Assembly: GCA_018239895.1 (NCBI GenBank)
Contig: JAFEGL010000033.1
Coordinates: forward strand, 1-64,000
Reading direction: 5' to 3'
Source of the DNA: Verrucomicrobiota bacterium
GTDB taxonomy: Bacteria; Chlamydiota; Chlamydiia; Chlamydiales; SM23-39
Length of the DNA stretch: 64,000 bases
The translations under genes and the position numbers were made by a program. The first letter of the stretch is position 1, and each line of letters opens with the position of its first letter. Below, one piece after another: positions 8,098-17,068 of this stretch. The notes below the pieces were generated by a model, which ran no database searches, had not been told where the DNA came from, and saw only the letters and a list, made by a program, of their open reading frames with translations.

Positions 8098-10761
8098 TCA
8101 CAGATTGCCGGATTGGCGCTCTTCTGTGGCTGACGATTTGTGTTCGCCGAGAAGGTGGATGAGAAACGCCGTGAGTCCTGTCCAGCCGGTTTGGTTGCTG
8201 GCGCCGAGTCCCGCGCCGTTATCGCCGTGGAAATACTCGTGGAAGAGGATGTAGTTTTTCCAGTTGGGATCCGATTGGAATTTGTCGATGCCGCCGTAGA
8301 CGGGGCGGCGGCCCGATTTGTCTTTGAGGAAGATGTTGACGAGCCGTTGGGAAAGCTCGATAGAGGCTTCCCAGAGAGTGAGCTCCCGGCCCGATTTTGC
8401 GGGGCATTCAACTTTGAAATCGTCGCCGAGATAAAAATGGAATCTCTGGAGCGATTCGATGAGGAGAAAGTTGAGGGGAAACCAGATGGGGCCGCGCCAG
8501 TTGGAGTTGCCGCCGAAAAGGGGGGTGGTCGATTCGGCCGGCTCGTAGTTGAGGCAGAACTTTTTGCCGCCGATTTCTAAAGAGATCGGGTGTTCAGCAA
8601 GCTGTTTTGATACGGAGCGGATTCCAAAGGGGCTCAAAAACTGCTGTTCATCGAGAAGCTTCTCGAGCATTTTGCGTACTTTGAAGGGGCTTGCGATCGA
8701 AAGAAGAACTTTTCCATCTATCTGCAGTTTTTCTACGTCGACGATCCTCTCAACCAACTCGGGGCGGTGCTTGATAAACCAGTCGAAGCGTCTCCGGTAA
8801 TCGGGGAATTTGTGCCCTTTTTTCGGATCGCTGGCAGCGACGGCGTAGATCGGGACTATGCCGACGAGGGTGTCGGCCGTCATCCGGATCTGTTTCCCAT
8901 CGGGGAGAGTAAGGAGGCCGTTGTAGATGCCGCTCTCTCCATTCCAGAGGCCGTCGGTTTGTCCGCCGATATTGTTGATGGCGTCGGCGATCGCGATGAA
9001 GTGTTCAAAGTATTTGGTCGCCATATCTTCGTAGACGGGGTCGTCGATGGCGAGCTCAAGGGCGATCTGGAGTAGGTTAAGACAGTACATCGCCATCCAG
9101 CCGGTTCCGTCGGCCTGTTCGAGGATGGCTCCTGGAATAGGACCTGTGCTCCGATTGAAGGCGGAGATGTTGTCGAGGCCAAGAAAGCCCCCTTCGAAAA
9201 TATTGCGCCCGTTGTCATCTTTTCGGTTGACCCACCAGGTGAAATTGAGGGTGAGTTTTTGGAACATCCGCTCGAGAAAATCCCGATCCTTTTTCCCATA
9301 TTTGGCCCACTCGATCTCGTAAATGCGGAGAGCGGCCCAAGCGTGGACGGGGGGATTGACGTCGCTGAAATCCCATTCGTAGGCGGGGAGCTGTCCGTCG
9401 AGCCGCATGTACCACTCGCGGGTGAGGAGGAGAAGCTGCCTTTTGGAAAATTCTGGATCGATCAAGGCGAGGGTGACGGTGTGGAAGGCGAGATCCCACG
9501 CGGCAAACCAGGGATATTCCCACTTGTCGGGCATTGAAAAGACGTCGGAGGCGTAGAGGTGTCTCCATTCTGCATTCCGCCCTTTTTTCCGGTTTTCAGG
9601 CGGCGGCGGTTCGGAAGGGTCTCCATCGAGCCACTCGCTAACGACGTAGTGGTAGGTCTGCTTATTCCACAAAAGGCCCGCAAAGGCTTGTCTTTGGACG
9701 CTCCGCATGTCGTCGGAGATCGGAAATGGGGTGACTCTTTTATAAAATGCGTCGGCTTCTCCTATTCTTTTAGAGAAGAGCGTATCGAAGTCGGTGAAAG
9801 GGGATTTGTTTTGCGTAGAGGCGAGGCGCAATTTGATGACGGCCGTTTGGCCAGCGCCAATATGGAGTTTGTAGTGGGGCGCCGCCTTCGTTCCCGAATG
9901 GAAATTGACTGCCTCTTGCCGATCTTGGATCACGTAGTCGTGGAATGAGTCTTTGACGTAGATCGAATCGTTCGGGGTATTGAAGAGTTTTTCCTGGTTC
10001 GTCTCGTTTTCTGTAAAAAGGATTTGGGTCGGTTTTTCAATGTAGAGCCAGTAGGTTCCGAGATCGAAATGTTGAGCTTTGATGGTGGAAGGATTTTCTA
10101 AAGAGAGCGCCGGTTTAGGACTCTCTTTATCCCAAGACCAGGTGTTTCTAAACCAAAGAGTCGGCAGCAGGTGGAGATCGGCCGGGTCGGGTCCTCTGTT
10201 GGCGATTGAAATTTTGATGGCCAGATCTTCGGGGGAAGCTTTGGCGTATTCGACAAAGACGTCGAAGTAGCGGTTGTCTTGGAAAATTCCAGTATCGAGG
10301 AGTTCATATTCAGGGTCTAAGCGGCTCCTCTCTCCGTTGACTTTCACCAGCTCTTCGTAAGGGTAGGCTCTCTGCGGGTATTTGTAGAGGGTCTTCATGT
10401 AGGCGTGGCTGGGGAGATTGTCGATGTAAAAGTTGTACTCTTTGACATCTTCGCCGTGGTTCCCCTCTTTTCCAGTCAGGCCGAAGAGCCGCTCTTTCAA
10501 GATCGGGTCTTGGCCGTTCCAAAGGGCGAGGGCGAAACAGAGCTGCTGGTAGTTGTCGGAGATGCCGGCGATGCCATCTTCTCCCCAGCGGTAGGCGCGC
10601 GATCTCGCCTGGTCGTGGGTGAAATAGGACCAGGCTTCGCCATCTGCGCTATAATCTTCGCGCACGGTGCCCCACTGCCTCTCGCTCAAGTAGGGTCCCC
10701 ACTTGTGCCAAGAGGCTTTCTTGAGCCGGTCGTCGTCGAGCCTTTTTTCTTCTTCTGTCAT
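8098..10761 (-). CDS. GH63-type glucosidase (MGH1-like)
   Basis: The 887-aa protein matches the large bacterial relatives of mannosyl-oligosaccharide glucosidase (GH63 clan). The N-terminus has SERQWGTVREDYS and SYFTHDQARSRAYRWGEDG, then an N-terminal beta-domain with the FYIDNLPSHAYMK motif, then an (alpha/alpha)6 catalytic barrel with YPWFAAWDLAFHTV, which holds the likely catalytic Asp, and GGNSNWRGPIWFPLN near the C-terminal end of the domain. No signal peptide is present, so it should act in the cytosol on alpha-glucosides. Bacterial members include glucosylglycerate and related hydrolases, so the exact substrate is open. It is oriented away from tRNA-Pro and is not in an operon. A GH15 enzyme encoded 1 kb away suggests a local interest in alpha-glucans. 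Confidence 0.8.
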   Translation of the reverse strand: MTEEEKRLDDDRLKKASWHKWGPYLSERQWGTVREDYSADGEAWSYFTHDQARSRAYRWGEDGIAGISDNYQQLCFALALWNGQDPILKERLFGLTGKEGNHGEDVKEYNFYIDNLPSHAYMKTLYKYPQRAYPYEELVKVNGERSRLDPEYELLDTGIFQDNRYFDVFVEYAKASPEDLAIKISIANRGPDPADLHLLPTLWFRNTWSWDKESPKPALSLENPSTIKAQHFDLGTYWLYIEKPTQILFTENETNQEKLFNTPNDSIYVKDSFHDYVIQDRQEAVNFHSGTKAAPHYKLHIGAGQTAVIKLRLASTQNKSPFTDFDTLFSKRIGEADAFYKRVTPFPISDDMRSVQRQAFAGLLWNKQTYHYVVSEWLDGDPSEPPPPENRKKGRNAEWRHLYASDVFSMPDKWEYPWFAAWDLAFHTVTLALIDPEFSKRQLLLLTREWYMRLDGQLPAYEWDFSDVNPPVHAWAALRIYEIEWAKYGKKDRDFLERMFQKLTLNFTWWVNRKDDNGRNIFEGGFLGLDNISAFNRSTGPIPGAILEQADGTGWMAMYCLNLLQIALELAIDDPVYEDMATKYFEHFIAIADAINNIGGQTDGLWNGESGIYNGLLTLPDGKQIRMTADTLVGIVPIYAVAASDPKKGHKFPDYRRRFDWFIKHRPELVERIVDVEKLQIDGKVLLSIASPFKVRKMLEKLLDEQQFLSPFGIRSVSKQLAEHPISLEIGGKKFCLNYEPAESTTPLFGGNSNWRGPIWFPLNFLLIESLQRFHFYLGDDFKVECPAKSGRELTLWEASIELSQRLVNIFLKDKSGRRPVYGGIDKFQSDPNWKNYILFHEYFHGDNGAGLGASNQTGWTGLTAFLIHLLGEHKSSATEERQSGNL

Positions 10762-10792
10762 CTATTTAGGAACGTAAATCGTCAGGCTTTAA

Positions 10793-10821
10793 TTGACAAG
10801 ATGATTAAAGATTGATAAAGT
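10793..10821 (+). promoter_or_regulatory. Promoter of tRNA-Pro
   Basis: TTGACA at 10793-10798 and TAAAGT at 10816-10821 are separated by 17 bases. The tRNA begins 15 bases after the -10 box. The fit to a housekeeping-sigma promoter is good. Confidence 0.65.
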
Positions 10822-10835
10822 TCCGTGCTGTTTTT

Positions 10836-10910
10836 CGGGGTGTAGCGCAGCTTGGCTAGCGCGCTTCGTTCGGGACGAAGAGGTCGTGGGTTCGAATCCC
10901 GCTACCCCGA
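10836..10910 (+). tRNA. tRNA-Pro (anticodon CGG)
   Basis: A full cloverleaf can be drawn: acceptor CGGGGTG pairs with TACCCCG, D arm AGCGCAGCTTGGCTAGCGC, anticodon stem CTTCG/CGAAG around loop TTCGGGA giving anticodon CGG, and T arm GTGGGTTCGAATCCCGC. The C1 start with discriminator A is typical of bacterial tRNA-Pro. CCA is not encoded. Confidence 0.95.
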
Positions 10911-10932
10911 TTCTTACAGAATAAACCCGTCG

Positions 10933-10972
10933 GGGGCGCGTCAGCCGCAAAAGGCTGACGCGCCCCTCTATA
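10933..10972 (+). terminator. Terminator after tRNA-Pro
   Basis: A perfect 14-bp stem (10933-10946 with 10953-10966) around loop GCAAAA is followed by TCTATAATTTTC. It is GC-rich and sits 23 bases after the tRNA, as expected for an intrinsic terminator. Confidence 0.75.
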
Positions 10973-10977
10973 ATTTT

Positions 10978-11016
10978 CTATCTGGGGTGCGGGGCGGAGC
11001 CCCGCACCCCAGATAG
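10978..11016. repeat. Palindromic repeat, copy C
   Basis: A perfect inverted repeat with 18-base arms (10978-10995 and 10999-11016) and loop GGA. Its core GGGGTGCGGGGC recurs at the ends of the repeat at 22694-22853 and, in variant form, in the one at the left edge. Confidence 0.75.
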
Positions 11017-11045
11017 AAGGGACACGTCCTTTTCTTACTTTTCAA

Positions 11046-11076
11046 ATATTGAAACCTGCCATATAGGTTTCAATAT
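11046..11076. promoter_or_regulatory. Perfect palindrome over the azoreductase start codon
   Basis: ATATTGAAACCT (11046-11057) and AGGTTTCAATAT (11065-11076) are exact inverted 12-mers around a 7-base centre. The right arm contains the first two bases of the start codon at 11075. This is the form of a MarR- or HxlR-type operator, or of a hairpin that hides the start codon. Confidence 0.6.
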
Positions 11077-11698
11077 GATGAAAAAGCTATTTCACATCTC
11101 TGCCTGCCCGCGGGGCGAGGATTCGAGGACGCTTCGGATTGCGGAGTCTTTTCTCAGGGCTTTTCAGGAGAGCCACCCTGATTGGGTTTTCGATGAACTC
11201 GATTTGACCCGGGAGCCCCTCCCTTCTCTGAGTTCAAGGCGGGTCGATGGGAAGTATCTTTTGATGGATGGGAAGCACCTTTTCGGCGAGATGAAGGAGT
11301 CTTGGACCGAAATCATCCAACATGTCGAGCGGTTCAAGTCGTCCGATATGTACCTGATCAGCGCTCCGATGTGGAACTTCCATATCCCTTACATGTTGAA
11401 GCATTACATCGATCTGATCGTGCAGCCCCAGTATCTGTTCCGCTATTTGAAGGGGGGAAAGACCGAGGGGTTGGTGAAGGGGCGGAAGATGGTCGTCGCG
11501 ACAAGCCGCGGCGGTCAATATGTTGAGGATCCGAGTTTCGATTTTCAGACGCCGTATCTCAAGGGGATTTTCAACTTCATCGGGATAGAAGACATTTCTT
11601 TCGTGATCGGCCAGCCGATGGACATGGGAGAAGAGCTGAGGAATCAGAGGCTGCAAGAGGCGATCGATGAGGCGGCCCGACTCGGCAGGGAGATTTAA
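11075..11698 (+). CDS. azoR: FMN-dependent NADH-azoreductase / quinone reductase
   Basis: The 207-aa flavodoxin-like protein uses FMN and NAD(P)H for two-electron reduction of quinones and azo compounds. Seen: an N-terminal ISACPRGEDSRTLRIAESF in the place of the phosphate-binding SPR..S loop, SAPMWNFHIPYMLKHYIDLIV for the FMN-ring motif PMYNF..P..LK..iD, and ATSRGGQY for the late glycine loop. Length is normal. It is the first gene of an operon with the GH15 enzyme (starts at the base after its stop) and photolyase. Two consecutive ATGs (11075, 11078) are possible starts; a 12-bp inverted repeat overlaps the first, and no good Shine-Dalgarno is visible. This points to operator control or a folded leader. 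Confidence 0.88.
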   Translation: MMKKLFHISACPRGEDSRTLRIAESFLRAFQESHPDWVFDELDLTREPLPSLSSRRVDGKYLLMDGKHLFGEMKESWTEIIQHVERFKSSDMYLISAPMWNFHIPYMLKHYIDLIVQPQYLFRYLKGGKTEGLVKGRKMVVATSRGGQYVEDPSFDFQTPYLKGIFNFIGIEDISFVIGQPMDMGEELRNQRLQEAIDEAARLGREI

Positions 11699-13681
11699 AT
11701 GCCTAGAGATATCCCGGTTGGAAACGGAAATCTTCTGGTTTCTTTCGACAAGGGCGGCATATTACGCGAGTTTTATTTCCCTCACGTAGGCCAAGAGAGC
11801 CACACGAAGGGGGAGCCGTTCCGATTTGGAGTCTGGGTCGATGGGAATTTTAGCTGGATCCCCGATGGGTGGAACGTCTCGAGAAATTATCTCGGAGATA
11901 CTCTGGTCACCGATGTCCGGTTTGAACAGGCTGAACTGCAGCTAAAAATTACGGTTCATGACGTCGTCGATTTCATTGAGAACATCTACTTAAAAAAGAT
12001 CGAGGTGGAGAACCTCTCTGGGGACGAACGGGATATCCGCCTATTTTTCGGGCAGGATTTCCATATCTACGGCCATGAGATCGGCGATACAGCGGCTTAC
12101 CGGCCCGAAGTCCGTTCGCTCCTCCATTACAAAGGGGAGAGGTATTTTCTGATCAACATCTTCGCCAACAAGAAGTATGGGATCGACCGCTATGCGGCGG
12201 GGAATAAAGAGATTGAAGGATCTGAGGGGACCTGGAGAGACGCCGAAGATGGGGTTTTGAGCGGCAACCCGATTGCGCAGGGAAGCGTCGACTCGGTGGC
12301 AGAGATACCGATGAGGTTGAAGGGGAGAGAAAAGGACGCTTGTTTTTACTGGATTGCCGCGGGGAGAAATTGGGAAGAGGTTAAGGCTCTGAACGAGATC
12401 GTCATGAGGAAGGGGCCCGAAGAGATCTTGCGCAGAACCACCGCCTATTGGAAGCTCTGGGTCGATAAGGAGAAACTCAACTACGCCCTTTTGCCAGAAA
12501 AGATCGCCGCCCTTTATCGGCGGAGCCTTTTGATCTGCCGGACGCAGATCAACAACACGGGGAGCATCATCGCTGCAAACGACTCGGATGTGGTCCAATT
12601 CAACCGCGACACGTACAGCTACATGTGGCCGCGGGACGCCTCTTTGATTGCCTATGCTTTTTCGATCGCAGGGCACGATACAGCTGGCGAGTTTTTCTTT
12701 CTATGCTCTAAAATCATTGAAAAAGAGGGTTTTTTCCTTCACAAGTATACACCTGCCGGCTCACTCGCCAGCTCTTGGCATCCTTGGATTCGGGGAAATA
12801 AATCCCAGCTTCCGATCCAGGAGGATGAGACAGCCCTCGTCCTCTGGTCGCTGTGGAAGCACTATGAGAAAGTGAAAGACATCGAGCTGATCCGCCTCCT
12901 CTACAAGCCTCTCATCCGGAGGGCGGCCGATTTCATGATGGAGTATCGAGATTTGAAGACGGGACTTCCTCTGCCGAGCTACGATTTATGGGAAGAGCGG
13001 CAGGGTGTTTTAACTTTCACCTGCGCGGCCGTCTACGGCGGACTCATGTCAGCGGCGAATTTTGCCGAGGCTTTTGGCGATACCGAGGAGGCTAAAGAGT
13101 ATCGGGAAGGGGCTCTCGCAATCCGGAAGGGGATGGATGAGCGGCTCTACATGCCCGATCAAAAGAGATTCGCCCGGATGATCGACACTTCGGGGCAGAT
13201 CGACCCTTCCATCGATGCGAGTCTCTATGCGATCTTTGCTTTTGGCCCCTATCCGGCCGATGATGAGAAAGTCCGTTCGACGATGGAGCAGGTGATCGAT
13301 AAGCTTTGGGTGAAAACCGACGTCGGAGGGCTCGCCCGCTACGAGAACGATCCCTATTATAGAGTAGAAAACTACGATAATCCGTGGTTCATCACCACGC
13401 TGTGGCTCGCCCAATATTACATCGCTAGAGCCAAAAACAAAGAAGACTTGAATAAAGCTCTCGAGATTTTCAATTGGGTGGCCGAACATGCCTTGCCGAG
13501 CGGCGTCATGCCGGAGCAAGTTCATCCTACATCGGGAGAACCTCTTTCGGTTTCTCCTCTCACTTGGAGCCATGGCGCTTTTATTGGCGCTGTGCAAGAA
13601 TATCTCAATAAGTTTTTAACCCTGGACCGGTGCCCCACGTGCAAGCAGCCCGCCCACTCAAAGTATAGAGCCCATGCATAA
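11699..13681 (+). CDS. GH15 family glucoamylase/trehalase-like glycosidase
   Basis: The 660-aa cytosolic enzyme has an N-terminal beta-sandwich domain starting MPRDIPVGNGNLLVSFD, as in bacterial and archaeal GH15 proteins, followed by an (alpha/alpha)6 barrel. Motifs: SYMWPRDASLIAYA near residue 310, PSYDLWEERQGVLTF near 428 with the likely catalytic-acid Glu, and MPEQVHPTSGEPLSVSPLTWSHGAF near 605 with the likely catalytic-base Glu. The last 20 residues have a CPTC pair. No signal peptide is seen, so it likely hydrolyses glycogen-derived oligosaccharides or trehalose inside the cell. It starts right after azoR and overlaps the photolyase start by 8 bp, so all three are cotranscribed. Confidence 0.85.
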   Translation: MPRDIPVGNGNLLVSFDKGGILREFYFPHVGQESHTKGEPFRFGVWVDGNFSWIPDGWNVSRNYLGDTLVTDVRFEQAELQLKITVHDVVDFIENIYLKKIEVENLSGDERDIRLFFGQDFHIYGHEIGDTAAYRPEVRSLLHYKGERYFLINIFANKKYGIDRYAAGNKEIEGSEGTWRDAEDGVLSGNPIAQGSVDSVAEIPMRLKGREKDACFYWIAAGRNWEEVKALNEIVMRKGPEEILRRTTAYWKLWVDKEKLNYALLPEKIAALYRRSLLICRTQINNTGSIIAANDSDVVQFNRDTYSYMWPRDASLIAYAFSIAGHDTAGEFFFLCSKIIEKEGFFLHKYTPAGSLASSWHPWIRGNKSQLPIQEDETALVLWSLWKHYEKVKDIELIRLLYKPLIRRAADFMMEYRDLKTGLPLPSYDLWEERQGVLTFTCAAVYGGLMSAANFAEAFGDTEEAKEYREGALAIRKGMDERLYMPDQKRFARMIDTSGQIDPSIDASLYAIFAFGPYPADDEKVRSTMEQVIDKLWVKTDVGGLARYENDPYYRVENYDNPWFITTLWLAQYYIARAKNKEDLNKALEIFNWVAEHALPSGVMPEQVHPTSGEPLSVSPLTWSHGAFIGAVQEYLNKFLTLDRCPTCKQPAHSKYRAHA

Positions 13682-15014
13682 GAGAACTCTGTTTATTTTC
13701 CGAAGAGATTTACGTCTTGAAGACAACACGGGGCTGATCTATGCCCTGAAAAATTCCGATGAGGTAATCCCTTGCTTCATTTTTACGCCCAAACAGATCG
13801 ATGCCAATCCCTACCGAAGCGACCACTGTCTCCAGTTCATGATCGAATCGCTCGAGGATCTAGAAGAGCAGCTGAAGGGGAAAGGGGGGAGGCTTTATCT
13901 TTTCAAGGATGAGCCGGAAAATGTGGTCGAAGAGGCGATAAAGAAACTAAAAATCGACGCTGTGGTCGTCAATCGGGACTACACCCCTTTCAGTATCCAG
14001 AGAGATAAAAAGATCGAGACTGTCTGCAAGAAGAGCGAAATCCCCTTCCACTCTTTCGACGACGCACTTCTCCATCCGCCTGAAAAAGTCTTGAAGAGCG
14101 ACGGGAAACCTTACTCGGTTTTTACCCCGTATTACAAAGCAGCTCTAAAAGAGAAAGTGGCTGAATCCGCCTCGAATAGAGCGACCAACTACTACACCAA
14201 GTCGATCCCTTTTGCGGAGAGTTCGACCATCTATAAAAAAGTCCTCCCCAAAAGGGGGCCCTGTCTACATGGGGGCAGAAAAACCGCTCTTCAGATTTTG
14301 AAAAAGAATTTTCCACATTATGCTAAAGAACGGGATTTCCCTTTTTTAAAAGAAGCGACAACCCATCTTTCGCCCCATTTGAAATTTACGACGATCTCTC
14401 CCAGAGAGGCTTATGAGGCTTTCCATAAGAACCATGATCTGATCCGCTCTCTCATCTGGCGCGATTTTTTCACGGCGATCGCCTTCTTTTATCCCCATGT
14501 TTTCAAGGGGGCGTTCCATGAAAAATATAACAAAATCGAATGGAGCTATGACAAGGGGGATTTCCGCCGCTGGTGCGATGGCGAGACCGGGTTTCCGATC
14601 GTCGATGCCGGAATGCGGGAACTCAAGCAGACGGGGAATATGCACAACCGGGTTCGGATGGTGGTCGCCTCGTTTTTGGTCAAAGATCTCCACATTGACT
14701 GGCGTTGGGGAGAGAAGTATTTCGCCCAAAATCTGATCGATTACGATCCTGCCGTCAACAACGGCAACTGGCAATGGTCGGCGAGCACCGGCTGCGACGC
14801 TCAGCCTTATTTCCGGATCTTCAATCCATGGAACCAGCAGAAAAAGTTCGATCCCGACTGCGAGTACATCTTCAAGTGGATCCCAGAGCTCGCCTCTTTA
14901 GAGCCGAAAGAGATCCACAAATGGTCGGGGAAGGGCGCAGATTATCCCGCGCCCATGCTCGATCATGCCAAAGAGGCCAAGGCGGCCCTAAAAGCTTACA
15001 AGAAGGTATCATAA
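13674..15014 (+). CDS. phr: Deoxyribodipyrimidine photolyase
   Basis: The 446-aa light-driven enzyme repairs cyclobutane pyrimidine dimers using FAD. Seen: the N-terminal antenna domain start LFIFRRDLRLEDNTGL, LIWRDFF, GFPIVDAGMRELKQTGNMHNRVRMVVASFLVKDL (split here by position: about 318-350), and the FAD/tryptophan-rich DYDPAVNNGNWQWSASTG (about 360-377) followed by NPWNQQKKFD. These place it among class I CPD photolyases rather than cryptochromes. A light-dependent enzyme in an obligate intracellular bacterium suggests hosts or extracellular stages exposed to sunlight. It overlaps the GH15 gene by 8 bp and its stop overlaps the convergent gene by 6 bp. Confidence 0.93.
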   Translation: MHKRTLFIFRRDLRLEDNTGLIYALKNSDEVIPCFIFTPKQIDANPYRSDHCLQFMIESLEDLEEQLKGKGGRLYLFKDEPENVVEEAIKKLKIDAVVVNRDYTPFSIQRDKKIETVCKKSEIPFHSFDDALLHPPEKVLKSDGKPYSVFTPYYKAALKEKVAESASNRATNYYTKSIPFAESSTIYKKVLPKRGPCLHGGRKTALQILKKNFPHYAKERDFPFLKEATTHLSPHLKFTTISPREAYEAFHKNHDLIRSLIWRDFFTAIAFFYPHVFKGAFHEKYNKIEWSYDKGDFRRWCDGETGFPIVDAGMRELKQTGNMHNRVRMVVASFLVKDLHIDWRWGEKYFAQNLIDYDPAVNNGNWQWSASTGCDAQPYFRIFNPWNQQKKFDPDCEYIFKWIPELASLEPKEIHKWSGKGADYPAPMLDHAKEAKAALKAYKKVS

Positions 15015-16859
15015 GCTTTTCAAAATCGCGTTGGCCTCCGCTGTGTTTTTACTGTCGTTTTTCGAATCGAAGATGTCTTTCAGGGCAGTGTTGGAGAAAA
15101 AAACGTAGGCTATCTCTTCTTCCGGAATAGCAAAATCTCTTTGGAGCCTCTGGATGATTTTCTCTCTTGGAGTTTCGGCTGACTGGATCGGCGGCAAAGA
15201 CCTTGCCTTCGAACGGAGCTCTTTAAGCCAAGGAAGAAAGCCGCAAGGTGGGATATCGATTAGAATTTTAGGTGTATAAGTATTTAGGGAGATTTGAAGC
15301 GACTCTAAGTTTTTTTGTAAGCTGTCGGATAAAAAAAACTTCTGAAGGGTTTCTGGCGTCATCATGGTTTCGACTGCTTTTCGAACCGACGACTCATCCC
15401 GGATGAGTTGATCGATTGCTTGTAAAAAATTGTAGAACCCTTCCAGGCTAACGTATAAAGAATTCAATCGGCCGTATTCCACTGATCGGAGAAGCAGTTG
15501 AAAAAGATTTGGAAAGTTGAGGAAAATCGATACTTGGATCCTTTCGATCCGTTCGAAGGATTCGGCATTGAACGCCGAGCCTCTTTTGGGTGAGATTTGA
15601 GAGTATTTGGTTTTATCATCGACATATTTTTTTATGAGACCGTACACATCCCCATCGGTGCAGGAAGGATGGCGCCGAGATACCAAAAAATAAGATTTTC
15701 CGAGCGAGTCTTTAGAAAAATTTGATTGATGTACAAGAGTGAAAAGATGCAAAAGCATAGTTACACATTGCCTTTCTCTTTCCGTAAATTCCTTTTGGAA
15801 GATTCCTGAAAATATAAATTTATTTCTCGCCAAAAAGTCGACGAATTTCTTGAACTCCTCTCCGGAGCTGAAAATTCGGTGGTTCATCCATTTTTCAAAG
15901 ACAAGTTGATGGGGGGCTTCAGAAACAGAGCCAGGCATCGGATGGTGGATCTTCTTCAGCATCTCTTCAAAATACGCATGATCCAAACATTCTTCTAAAA
16001 ACCTTTTTGCTATGCTCTTAACGGAACCCGTATTCGTGTGAATCATCCTGATATATTGGTTGATAATGGCTAAAATCCACCTCTTTTCTTCCTCTGAAAA
16101 ATGTTGATCCGTTGATTTAGGGAAGAAATAATAAAGGGTGATTGCCAGGCGTGCGGTTTTGTGAAAAAAAGAGGGTTCTGATTCCCACTGTTCAAGAAGG
16201 CTTTTTTGGCTCGCCATAAGCTGGGATCTCGGGCTCAAAAGGGCATTTGTGATGCTTCTTTTCGGAGGCAAATATTGCGAGTCGCTAACCGAAATCTTAT
16301 CGGAAGAAATGGATGAACGGGCGCCTTGAAGTTGAATCTCGGGAAGGTTTGGAGTCGAAGATTCATCGACAGTGATCTCTGAAGATGCGGAAGAGCGGAA
16401 ACTTCCAGGATCGCTTTCCAATAAGCTAGGACTCAAAGATCCACTTGATGTAGAAGAGATAGAAGTGCGGTTATAATCGACAAACACATCTGGCAGGTGG
16501 CTTAAGCTCCTTTGAATCGTAGGAGTCTTTGAGCTTTTTGACGGAGATGGTAGTTCAATATAAGAAAATGTAAATGCTGTTTTTACCTTCAATGGAGTCG
16601 GCGGTGTCCGGTTGGCCCGGCTTGCAAGAGGTGTCGATGTACTTTTGGGAGATAGCGTTTTCAGGAGAATCTCCTGGGCCGATTTAATTGTCTTTGACCG
16701 CGAACTTTCGGATGGTTCCTGAGGTCGGGCTACTTCTCTAAGGATGGAGGCATCCTCGCTGCTCAGACGGCGTTCGAACAGGTCTCTTTTAAGGGCAAAA
16801 GAGGCCCTTTGGGCCAAACGGGTCTCTTCTTTGGATTCGATTGGGCTGCTCATATACAA
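15009..16859 (-). CDS. Large hypothetical protein, effector candidate
   Basis: The 616-aa protein has two halves. Residues 1 to about 220 are low-complexity and rich in Ser, Thr, Pro and Arg (for example STSSGSLSPSLLESDPGSFRSS), as in disordered secretion or phosphorylation regions. Residues from about 225 to 560 look fully helical with regularly spaced hydrophobics (LARLAITLYYFFP, LFQLLLRSVEYGRLNSLY), similar in texture to eukaryotic helical GTPase-regulator domains, but I could not match a specific family. There is no signal peptide or membrane helix. A GCAGGAG ribosome site precedes the ATG. The disordered-plus-helical layout and the AT-rich promoter region suggest a type III effector; this is inference. 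Confidence 0.5.
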   Translation of the reverse strand: MYMSSPIESKEETRLAQRASFALKRDLFERRLSSEDASILREVARPQEPSESSRSKTIKSAQEILLKTLSPKSTSTPLASRANRTPPTPLKVKTAFTFSYIELPSPSKSSKTPTIQRSLSHLPDVFVDYNRTSISSTSSGSLSPSLLESDPGSFRSSASSEITVDESSTPNLPEIQLQGARSSISSDKISVSDSQYLPPKRSITNALLSPRSQLMASQKSLLEQWESEPSFFHKTARLAITLYYFFPKSTDQHFSEEEKRWILAIINQYIRMIHTNTGSVKSIAKRFLEECLDHAYFEEMLKKIHHPMPGSVSEAPHQLVFEKWMNHRIFSSGEEFKKFVDFLARNKFIFSGIFQKEFTERERQCVTMLLHLFTLVHQSNFSKDSLGKSYFLVSRRHPSCTDGDVYGLIKKYVDDKTKYSQISPKRGSAFNAESFERIERIQVSIFLNFPNLFQLLLRSVEYGRLNSLYVSLEGFYNFLQAIDQLIRDESSVRKAVETMMTPETLQKFFLSDSLQKNLESLQISLNTYTPKILIDIPPCGFLPWLKELRSKARSLPPIQSAETPREKIIQRLQRDFAIPEEEIAYVFFSNTALKDIFDSKNDSKNTAEANAILKSL

Positions 16860-17068
16860 CTCCTGCTAAAATGACAAAAAATATTTTTACACAATCTTAA
16901 ACAAAAGGTCAAGTCACTTTAAAGATATGTTTAAGATTCGCGTTATTTAACACGCTGTAATTCAATTAATTACGTAACTATCAAATAATTAAACTATTAA
17001 ATTTAATTAGTTACAAATTTATTTAAATATGTTATAATATTTTGAATTAATTAAAATTTTTGGTAATT
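16860..17068. other. AT-rich divergent promoter region
   Basis: This gap between two divergent effector candidates is very AT-rich. It contains the extended -10 box TGTTATAAT at 17030-17038 for the rightward gene, and the leader element TTTTGGTAATTA just before its ATG at 17069. GTAACTA and TAGTTAC form a distant inverted pair in the middle. No gene was found in it. Confidence 0.5.
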
